A DNA stretch of 41,363 nucleotides from Treponema sp. (GTDB lineage: Bacteria > Spirochaetota > Spirochaetia > Treponematales > Breznakiellaceae): NCBI GenBank assembly GCA_031281555.1, contig JAITFK010000058.1, forward strand, positions 1-41,363, read 5' to 3'. Positions 35,901 to 41,363 of this stretch are shown one piece after another. The position numbers were made by a program, and so were the translations under genes. Position 1 is the stretch's first letter; every line of letters begins with the position of its first letter. A model generated the notes under the pieces. That model was not told the DNA's origin, searched no databases, and saw nothing but the letters and a program-made list of their open reading frames with translations.

Positions 35901-36035
35901 GAGTCTGTCTATAATGTGGATACATTATAGACAGACTACCTTAAAAATCGTATTTTCGTAGCCTGCGAACCGTAGGTTCGTTGGCGAGAAAATACAAGGT
36001 CTGTCCGCAAAGTAACCGACTTTGTGGACAGACAC
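35901..36035 (+). mobile_element. MITE-like element, copy 2 (135 bp), flanked by TAGTTA
   Basis: The element has the same ends as copy 1 (GAGTCTGTC and GACAGACAC) and the same three hairpins, with about seven substitutions by eye. TAGTTA lies on both sides (35895-35900 and 36036-36041). The central hairpin is longer by 15 bases because it contains CGAACC-GTA-GGTTCG (35966-35980). It sits between the epimerase gene and aroF and ends 21 bp before the aroF start, so it is just outside the aroF ribosome site (CAGGAG at 36045-36050). Confidence 0.85.
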
Positions 36036-36056
36036 TAGTTAAATCAGGAGTATACA

Positions 36057-37079
36057 ATGATAATTGCGTTAAAGTCAGGCGTTAATCAGGAAGATTTAAA
36101 AATACTGGTAGCCGATCTTGAAAAGCTCGGCGTAAAAGTTGATTATTCACAGGGAGCAAATCAAACTGTACTTGGTCTTGTAGGTGATACTACGGTAATC
36201 AACGATGAGGCGCTAAGGGCAAACCATCTTGTAGAAAAAGTAATTCGCGTCCAGGAACCGTACAAACGCGCAAACCGCGCGTTTCACCCTTTGGATACGG
36301 TACTGGAATTTGAATCAGGCGGTAAAACCGCAAAGATTGGCAGCGGTTATTTTACGGTAATTGCGGGTCCATGTTCCGTAGAAAGCCGCGAGCAGGTTGT
36401 CTGTATCGCAAAGGAAGTGAAAAACGCGGGAGCTGCTTTTCTTCGCGGCGGCGCGTTTAAACCGCGAACAAGCCCCTACAGTTTTCAAGGGATGGGCGGA
36501 GCGGGGATTGATCTTATGCTTGAGGCAAAAAAAGAATGCGGTCTTCCAATTGTCACGGAATTAATGGAAATCAGCCAGCTTGAGTTATTTGAAAATGTAG
36601 ACATGATTCAAGTCGGCGCGCGCAATATGCAGAATTTCAACCTGTTAAAAGAGCTGGGGCATTCCAGAAAACCGGTGCTGTTAAAACGAGGTATGGCTTC
36701 TACCATGACCGAGCTTCTTATGGCCGCCGAATATGTTATGGCAGGCGGTAACGACAAGGTTGTGCTTTGCGAGCGGGGTATACGCGGTTTTGATAGTTTT
36801 TCACGTAACATTCTGGATTTGGCGATTGTTCCGGCGCTTAAAAAAAAGACGCATCTGCCTGTGATTGTTGATCCAAGCCATGCTACAGGTCTTTCATGGA
36901 TGGTTCCGGCAATGTCAAAAGCGGCACTTGCGGCGGGAGCGGACGGCATTATCGTTGAAGTTCACAATGATCCTGAACATGCGTTATGCGACGGCGAACA
37001 ATCACTTACGCCTGAATTATTTAAAAACATGATGGAAACGTTGCGTAAATACGCCGCCATAGAAAACAGGATAATTTAA
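36057..37079 (+). CDS. aroF: 3-deoxy-7-phosphoheptulonate synthase (DAHP synthase, type I-beta)
   Basis: 340 residues. DAHP synthase joins phosphoenolpyruvate and erythrose 4-phosphate, the first step of the shikimate pathway. Residues 1-70 form a ferredoxin-like regulatory domain (MIIALKSGVNQEDLKILVAD, VEKVIRV), usual in type I-beta enzymes and a site for feedback by aromatic amino acids. The barrel contains VIAGPCSVES, RGGAFKPRTSPYSFQGMG, IQVGARNMQNF, VLLKRGM and VIVDPSHATG, with conserved Cys, Lys, His, Glu and Asp positions. AGGAG precedes the ATG. tyrA follows without a gap. The MITE-like copy immediately upstream may lie in its leader. Confidence 0.95.
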   Translation: MIIALKSGVNQEDLKILVADLEKLGVKVDYSQGANQTVLGLVGDTTVINDEALRANHLVEKVIRVQEPYKRANRAFHPLDTVLEFESGGKTAKIGSGYFTVIAGPCSVESREQVVCIAKEVKNAGAAFLRGGAFKPRTSPYSFQGMGGAGIDLMLEAKKECGLPIVTELMEISQLELFENVDMIQVGARNMQNFNLLKELGHSRKPVLLKRGMASTMTELLMAAEYVMAGGNDKVVLCERGIRGFDSFSRNILDLAIVPALKKKTHLPVIVDPSHATGLSWMVPAMSKAALAAGADGIIVEVHNDPEHALCDGEQSLTPELFKNMMETLRKYAAIENRII

Positions 37080-37946
37080 TTGCGGCCTTTGGAAGAATGT
37101 AAGATCGGTATTGCAGGCCTTGGGTTAATGGGCGGCGCAATAGCGATTGCCCTACGTGAAACCTGCGGTATCGCATCGGAACGCCTTTTTGCCTGCGATA
37201 TAGACAGCGAAACTTTAAAAACGGCACAAAACACAAGCCTTATAAGTCAGGGATTTGAGTCAGAAAGAGCAGGAGAAATGCTCTGTTCCTGCGATGTCGT
37301 TTTTCTTTGCCTTAACCCATCCGCGATAATCAATTTTTTAAAAAAATGGGAAAGTTTTTTTAAATCCGGCAGTATTGTTACCGACATCGCCGGAACAAAG
37401 GGCAGCATTGCCGCATACGCGGAAAATATCCGCAAAGGTATTGATTTTATTCCAGGGCATCCTATGGCTGGCGCTGAAAAAGGCGGATTTGTAAATTCAA
37501 GACTCTGTAATTTCAACGGTAAAAATTACATACTCACTCCTCTTTCGCGTAATAAACCGGAAAACATTGAGTTCCTTAAAAAATTAATCTACAGTATGGG
37601 TTTTAACCGTATCACGGAAGTAACTCCTGCCGAACATGACCGTAAAATTGCCTTTACAAGCCAGCTCTGCCATTTAATAGCCGCCGCTCTCATAGACTGC
37701 GAAGCCGATACCGCAATTACCCGCTTCGGCGGCGGTAGTTTTGAAGACCTTACCCGTATTGCTATGTTGAACGCTCCCATGTGGACCGAGATTTTTATCG
37801 AAAACCGCGATGCGCTGCTGGATCGTATTGAACAGTTTGAAACAAGCCTTGATGAATTAAAATTATTGATAAACGGCGCTCAGGCGGAGGAGCTTGAAAA
37901 AAGACTTAGATTAGTGAGAGACAGGCGGACACAGATGTCTAACTGA
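37080..37946 (+). CDS. tyrA: Prephenate dehydrogenase
   Basis: 288 residues with a TTG start right after the aroF stop; AGGA in the last aroF codons is the ribosome site. Prephenate dehydrogenase oxidises and decarboxylates prephenate to 4-hydroxyphenylpyruvate with NAD(P)+, on the way to tyrosine. The N-terminus has the dinucleotide loop IGIAGLGLMGG, with ACDID at the end of the second strand. GHPMAGAEKGGF is the conserved catalytic-region motif, and FTSQLCHLIAAAL is also typical. No chorismate mutase or ACT domain is fused. Co-transcription with aroF indicates a small aromatic amino-acid operon. Confidence 0.93.
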   Translation: MRPLEECKIGIAGLGLMGGAIAIALRETCGIASERLFACDIDSETLKTAQNTSLISQGFESERAGEMLCSCDVVFLCLNPSAIINFLKKWESFFKSGSIVTDIAGTKGSIAAYAENIRKGIDFIPGHPMAGAEKGGFVNSRLCNFNGKNYILTPLSRNKPENIEFLKKLIYSMGFNRITEVTPAEHDRKIAFTSQLCHLIAAALIDCEADTAITRFGGGSFEDLTRIAMLNAPMWTEIFIENRDALLDRIEQFETSLDELKLLINGAQAEELEKRLRLVRDRRTQMSN

Positions 37947-37949
37947 CAT

Positions 37950-38333
37950 TTAGGCGGCAATGTTAAATAACGCACCTGTAATGGGAGCGGCAGGGGTATA
38001 AATACCGGTACTCTGGGCGGTTTTTATTTGCTGTTGATACTGGTCTATCAGTGCATTAAGGCGGTTTTCATCCTGCTCGTTTATAACGCCTAAATCAGCG
38101 GACGGCTGGCTTTTCATTTTTTCAAGCTGATCTATCAATGTATTAAGTAGTTTAAGTTTGGAAATATTTACGCCGTTTGTTCCTTCGGGAGCGGGAGTTC
38201 CTGAAACATGCTTAAAATGTGAGTAAATAACAAGGCCGGGAGATACAGGCAGGGACATTCTGCCGCTTTGAGAGGCGGTTATCGCATATCCGATGCTTGG
38301 GAAGGTATTGTTTGAAATAGTCCCGACATTCAT
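37950..38333 (-). CDS. Hypothetical small protein
   Basis: 127 residues; no family recognised. AGGAG lies 6-7 bases before the ATG, supporting a real gene. The sequence starts MNVGTISNNTFPSIGYAITA, has an Ala/Pro-rich end (TPAAPITGALFNIAA) and a central helical section (LKLLNTLIDQLEKMKS, ENRLNALIDQYQQQIKTAQS) suited to a coiled coil. No signal peptide or membrane segment. The style recalls small flagellum- or secretion-related spirochaete proteins, but this is not established. It converges with tyrA, only 3 bp apart. Confidence 0.65.
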   Translation of the reverse strand: MNVGTISNNTFPSIGYAITASQSGRMSLPVSPGLVIYSHFKHVSGTPAPEGTNGVNISKLKLLNTLIDQLEKMKSQPSADLGVINEQDENRLNALIDQYQQQIKTAQSTGIYTPAAPITGALFNIAA

Positions 38334-38421
38334 AATTATCTCCTGTTATAAATATCGGAAAAATAAACGGTAAATATATAGAATTTTGTTATAGTTGAGC
38401 CTTTTCTAAAACTAACCGATG

Positions 38422-39654
38422 TTACTTGTTTGTTCTCATCCAGTCGGAGAGTCGTTTTTCAAGGGGATATATATCTTCTGTTCTTTCACTGTGAGCGCGG
38501 TCATTAAGATAGGGTAGTATAACCCGTTCCTTTATAGCAACCCAATTGGCAGGGAGCATATTTGGCGGCATAAAATTTTCGGACGGAGGCATACGCCCCA
38601 AAAGTTCAGGGTAAAACAGAGGGAATATTTGTTCAGTAACAGAACTTAATGCGGAAAATCCGCCGCAAATACCAAAAACATTTTCATTTATTCTGTTTTT
38701 TCTGCAGTATTCCATAAGCGTATGCTGGGTACCTGTGCGGAAAAACCATTGGATAAAAACCCTTGCGGCCTTTCGGGACTTTGCTTTTTTCGGAATACCC
38801 AAAAATACCATATCTTCATTAATGGGGACATTTTCATTTTCTATAACCCAGCGAAAATCCAAATTTTTCATATTGTCATTACTTAGAGTGAACAGATCCC
38901 TGCTGTCCATATACCAAAAAAGTATTCGTTTGCTTTGAATTAACTTTTCAGGAGGTTCAAAAAAGTATTTAAAGATAAAATCCTCTTCTGCTTGATAGTT
39001 ACTGTTTATTTCGCGAGTCCATCTGTAAATTTCATCTATTGAATTTTCCAGCGCGTTAGAATCCCATGTAACGGGAGACGCCTCACTGAACGAAGCTCCG
39101 GATAAAACAGCGACCGTGAACAAAAAATTATTGTCCCAACTCGGTGAAAATCCCATCCTTGTATACGCGCCTCTGGATTCTACATTGTAATCCTTGCCTA
39201 GGGTTTTTATGTCATTGAAATCAATTGTAAATGAATTGGATATATCCTGATCTCTGTCTTTTGAAAAAATCAACGCGGGAATATTGAAAGATACAGGTAA
39301 TAGATATTGATTCCGCTGTATTTTGCCGATGGCAAGAAGTTTTGGATAAAAAACGCTCCGGGAAAGCTTTTTAGCGCCGAATATACTGTCTATTGAATTA
39401 AAATATAACCCTGTGTGTGAATTTTTTAACCAGCTTCCGACAATTATATCCGGTATGTTATTGGATTTTTCCAGTTCCATTGCTGGAAATTCAAAATATT
39501 TTACAGAAACTTTATATTTATTTTGTATAGTATTAAAATATTCACAATAAACAGCTAATTCCGGCCTGTCTGTCCAGATTTGAGCGGTTTTTATTTCACC
39601 GCAAGAAAGCAGCAGCGCTGTTAAAAATAAAATTCCTGCGATGTTAATGCGCAT
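38422..39654 (-). CDS. Extracellular solute-binding lipoprotein (family 1-like)
   Basis: 410 residues. The start MRINIAGILFLTALLLSCGE is a lipoprotein signal with Cys18. The mature protein resembles family 1 periplasmic binding proteins for sugars: IPDIIVGSWLKNSHTGLYFN, QYLLPVSFNIPALIFSKDRD, EDMVFLGIPKKAKSRKAARV, FIQWFFRTGTQ. No permease or ATPase gene is adjacent, so it either serves a transporter encoded elsewhere or has another periplasmic role. No good ribosome binding site was seen. The sequence is divergent from typical members, so the ligand cannot be named. Confidence 0.75.
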   Translation of the reverse strand: MRINIAGILFLTALLLSCGEIKTAQIWTDRPELAVYCEYFNTIQNKYKVSVKYFEFPAMELEKSNNIPDIIVGSWLKNSHTGLYFNSIDSIFGAKKLSRSVFYPKLLAIGKIQRNQYLLPVSFNIPALIFSKDRDQDISNSFTIDFNDIKTLGKDYNVESRGAYTRMGFSPSWDNNFLFTVAVLSGASFSEASPVTWDSNALENSIDEIYRWTREINSNYQAEEDFIFKYFFEPPEKLIQSKRILFWYMDSRDLFTLSNDNMKNLDFRWVIENENVPINEDMVFLGIPKKAKSRKAARVFIQWFFRTGTQHTLMEYCRKNRINENVFGICGGFSALSSVTEQIFPLFYPELLGRMPPSENFMPPNMLPANWVAIKERVILPYLNDRAHSERTEDIYPLEKRLSDWMRTNK

Positions 39655-39682
39655 GAGAAATATTATTTTAAGACTTATATGC

Positions 39683-39735
39683 TTGTCAATCTATTGTTTG
39701 AATGATAATATGACCGAAGTTATGGTAAACATAAC
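39683..39735 (+). promoter_or_regulatory. Candidate promoter with short inverted repeat before the 39777 gene
   Basis: TTGTCA (39683-39688), 17 bases, then TAATAT (39706-39711) forms a fair sigma-70 promoter. Close to the expected transcription start, GTTATG (39719-39724) and CATAAC (39730-39735) form an inverted repeat with a five-base gap, a possible operator or leader hairpin. Confidence 0.35.
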
Positions 39736-39776
39736 CGATATATACATCATAGAGCCGTTTGAGGGGAGGCATTTGT

Positions 39777-40259
39777 TTGGATCGAGTAAAAGATGCTGTA
39801 GTAATCAGGCTGATTGAGCAAATTGGCAAACATTATCAGGCAAATATTTCCAACCGGTTTATACGTCCGCTTTTACTTCAGCTTCAATTAGATAAAAACA
39901 CATGGGATCAAATAGAGCTTTTAACCGAAAAAGCGGAAATATTCAGCTATCAGGGGTTTCACCTTGACGAATTGTACAGGCAAATTGCTGCATGCGCCCG
40001 TTTTGTAGAAGTAACCCGTAGCGCGTTAATACCAAATATAAGGAGCAAATTGGCGACTGTCCCCAGCGGCTCTGATAAAATACTGCGGGAAATGGCAGCA
40101 AGTAATTTTGTTTCAAATTTACAGGTCTTTACGAACCTTTTAAATGAATTATATATAAATTTGGTTAGTTTGGATAAACAAAGCTCCGGTAAAAAACAGC
40201 CTGTATATAACCAAATACCGGAACTGTCCAACGTAGGCCGTATTCTTTCCGGACACTAA
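39777..40259 (+). CDS. Hypothetical protein upstream of the L21 operon
   Basis: 160 residues from the TTG at 39777. A longer frame from a TTG at 39759 exists, but GAGGGGAGG (39761-39769) lies within that extension and 7 bases before the chosen start, which is therefore preferred. No family recognised. The protein looks mostly helical and cytoplasmic: VIRLIEQIGKHYQANISNRF, LDELYRQIAACARFVEVTRS, REMAASNFVSNLQVFTNLLN. It has no signal peptide or membrane segment. It is likely spirochaete-specific. The L21 promoter starts only 14 bp after its stop codon. Confidence 0.68.
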   Translation: MDRVKDAVVIRLIEQIGKHYQANISNRFIRPLLLQLQLDKNTWDQIELLTEKAEIFSYQGFHLDELYRQIAACARFVEVTRSALIPNIRSKLATVPSGSDKILREMAASNFVSNLQVFTNLLNELYINLVSLDKQSSGKKQPVYNQIPELSNVGRILSGH

Positions 40260-40272
40260 AGCTGTCTTCCTA

Positions 40273-40301
40273 TTGACTTTTTTTTAACAGTTGGTTATAA
40301 G
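40273..40301 (+). promoter_or_regulatory. Strong sigma-70 promoter of the rplU-prp-rpmA-obg operon
   Basis: TTGACT (40273-40278), exactly 17 bases with a T-run, then TATAAG (40296-40301). Each box matches the consensus in five of six bases. It lies about 30 bp before the rplU start, so the mRNA leader is short. No leader stem-loop typical of L21 autoregulation was found. Confidence 0.7.
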
Positions 40302-40332
40302 TTATCTAATTAGCTAAATTTTGGAGAAGATG

Positions 40333-40641
40333 ATGTACGCTCTGGTTGAATTTATGGGGAAACAGTACAAGACCGAGAAGGGCACCCTGCTTAAGGTTGA
40401 TAAAATTGACGCCGAACCCGGGACAGCCATTAATATTGATAAGGTACTTTTAGTTTCCGGCGACTCGGTAAAAGTAGGCAGCCCTTATATACAGGGCGCT
40501 AAGGTGTCCGCTATTGTGGATTCTCACGGGAAAGACAGTAAAATTATTGTTTTTAAATACAAACCCAAGAAAGATTACCGCCGAAAACAGGGGCACAGGC
40601 AGCAGTACTCTATTATTAAAATAGGGGATATTTCGGCGTAA
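40333..40641 (+). CDS. rplU: 50S ribosomal protein L21
   Basis: 102 residues, the usual length. The start at 40333 (MYALVEFMGKQYKTEKGTLL) agrees with L21 in other bacteria; the longer TTG-initiated frame would include the ribosome site GGAG (40323-40326), 6 bases before this ATG. Typical parts: KVDKIDAEPG, INIDKVLLVSG, and the basic end KPKKDYRRKQGHRQQYSIIK. L21 binds 23S rRNA in the large subunit. It is the first gene of the ribosomal operon. Confidence 0.96.
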   Translation: MYALVEFMGKQYKTEKGTLLKVDKIDAEPGTAINIDKVLLVSGDSVKVGSPYIQGAKVSAIVDSHGKDSKIIVFKYKPKKDYRRKQGHRQQYSIIKIGDISA

Positions 40642-40656
40642 AAGTCCGGCTTTAAA

Positions 40657-40995
40657 TTGATTGAAATTGAAGCAGTTATGGAAGATGGCGGAATGCTAAG
40701 AGCCTGTAAGGCTCTGGGTCATGCCGGGGCGGGTAAAAGCGGAAACGATATTGTATGCGCTGCTGTTTCGGTATTAATGAGAACTGCTTTTGGAACCCTT
40801 TCCGGCAGGGAAGGGATTTTAGTTAGATACGGTGCGCCGGAACCGGGTAATTTCTGGCTGGAAGTTGATTATAATGCGGACGGGAAGGAATTCCTTTTCG
40901 CCGCCGGAGCTTTCCTGATTGAAGGATTAAGGTCTGTGGCGCAGGAATTTCCCGGTAATTGCAGATTAAATATTAGGACTTTACGGAGGACTTAA
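40657..40995 (+). CDS. prp: Ribosomal-processing cysteine protease Prp (YsxB)
   Basis: 112 residues, TTG start; no strong ribosome site, 15 bp after rplU. Prp is a small cysteine protease that in Firmicutes removes an N-terminal extension from ribosomal protein L27. The catalytic pair is His22 (LGHAGAG) and Cys34 ([11 protein letters not shown]), with normal spacing for the family. Position between rplU and rpmA is the standard one. The unusual point is that the L27 encoded next has no cleavable extension. Either Prp has another substrate here, or its function differs from that in Firmicutes. Confidence 0.92.
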   Translation: MIEIEAVMEDGGMLRACKALGHAGAGKSGNDIVCAAVSVLMRTAFGTLSGREGILVRYGAPEPGNFWLEVDYNADGKEFLFAAGAFLIEGLRSVAQEFPGNCRLNIRTLRRT

Positions 40996-40996
40996 C

Positions 40997-41251
40997 ATGG
41001 CACGGAAACGCGGCGGAAGCGGCGCAAAAAACGGACGGGATTCAAATCCTAAATATCTTGGTATAAAAACGGCAGACGGTACTCTTGTTAAAGCGGGGAC
41101 CATTATAGCCCGTCAACGTGGAACGAAAATTCATCCGGGCACAAATGTAGGCTGCGGCGGCGATTATACGCTTTTCGCTCTAGCAAACGGAAAAGTAACC
41201 TTCAATCAACGGCGCGGACGCAGAATTGCTTCTGTAATTGAAGAAGCCTGA
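40997..41251 (+). CDS. rpmA: 50S ribosomal protein L27
   Basis: 84 residues, start [21 protein letters not shown]27 reaches toward the peptidyl-transferase centre with its N-terminus. GGAGG (40985-40989) lies 7 bases before the ATG. Upstream in frame there are only codons for Gly, Gly, Leu, Asn, with no further start, so no cleavable leader is encoded. Typical L27 segments are [20 protein letters not shown] and [14 protein letters not shown]. It is one base after the prp stop codon. Confidence 0.97.
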   Translation: MARKRGGSGAKNGRDSNPKYLGIKTADGTLVKAGTIIARQRGTKIHPGTNVGCGGDYTLFALANGKVTFNQRRGRRIASVIEEA

Positions 41252-41271
41252 CAGGGAGTGCGGCTTTCCGA

Positions 41272-41363
41272 TTGGAAAAGTTTGCAGATGAGGCAATAAT
41301 TGAGGTTTCTTCCGGCAGCGGCGGTAACGGCTGTGCGGCTTTCCGGAGGGAAAAGTATGTTCC
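41272..41363 (+). CDS. obg: GTPase Obg (CgtA), N-terminal fragment
   Basis: Only about 30 codons are in the window; the gene continues beyond the right edge. The TTG at 41272 is the only plausible start: it gives [20 protein letters not shown] followed by [10 protein letters not shown], the hallmark of the Gly-rich Obg fold at the N-terminus of the family. Obg is a GTPase that binds the large ribosomal subunit and is involved in assembly and stress responses. A GGGAG lies 13 bases upstream, a rather long spacing. The order rplU-prp-rpmA-obg is common across bacteria. Confidence 0.9.
   Translation, partial: MEKFADEAIIEVSSGSGGNGCAAFRREKYV

Overview
The window looks like chromosome from a spirochaete, most likely a host-associated Treponema-like organism. 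The evidence is the spirochaete-specific flagellar gene order flbB-fliK-flgD-flgE-flbD-motA-motB, a FlgE carrying the Lys/Cys pair used for treponemal hook cross-linking, frequent TTG starts, many lipoprotein signals, and moderately AT-rich DNA with heavy adenine runs. No rRNA, tRNA, CRISPR array or complete insertion sequence was seen.

Layout. (1) 1-8146, minus strand: a tightly overlapping run that reads, in transcription order, PilZ protein, HEAT-repeat protein, comEC, rsmA, yggS, a membrane protein, rluD, a second RluA-type pseudouridine synthase and the start of murC. (2) 8219-13552: mixed single genes, namely a CPBP protease, a MATE exporter, ridA, a GNAT acetyltransferase, a solitary DNA methyltransferase and a membrane-anchored isoaspartate methyltransferase. 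(3) 13627-15444: a LysM-PKD-C39 peptidase-like envelope protein. (4) 15557-21308: the flagellar operon, with a sigma-28-like promoter in front. It stops after motB, where other spirochaetes continue with fliL, fliM and so on. (5) 21349-35852: a carbohydrate region. It holds a secreted GH26 mannanase lipoprotein, then pyruvate kinase, a small lipoprotein, csaA and a large hybrid histidine kinase, then a GH1-GH36-GPH transporter operon and, divergently, a cellobiose/mannobiose 2-epimerase-like enzyme. Together these suggest use of galactomannan or mannan oligosaccharides: cutting outside, uptake, removal of galactose, epimerisation, and glycolysis through Pyk. (6) 36057-37946: aroF-tyrA for aromatic amino acids. 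(7) 37950-40259: a small protein, a solitary solute-binding lipoprotein and a hypothetical gene. (8) 40273-41363: a well-formed promoter and rplU-prp-rpmA-obg.

The most notable unannotated structure is repetitive. Two copies of a 120/135-bp element (22570-22689 and 35901-36035) have terminal inverted repeats, nested hairpins and perfect but different 6-bp flanking duplications (TAAATA and TAGTTA), so they look like a MITE. One copy rebuilt the stop codon of pyk. A 33-bp palindrome occurs twice between genes (8919 and 29472), in the same orientation relative to transcription. A short CGAACC-N3-GGTTCG hairpin occurs both inside the longer MITE copy and, in frame, within the histidine kinase gene.
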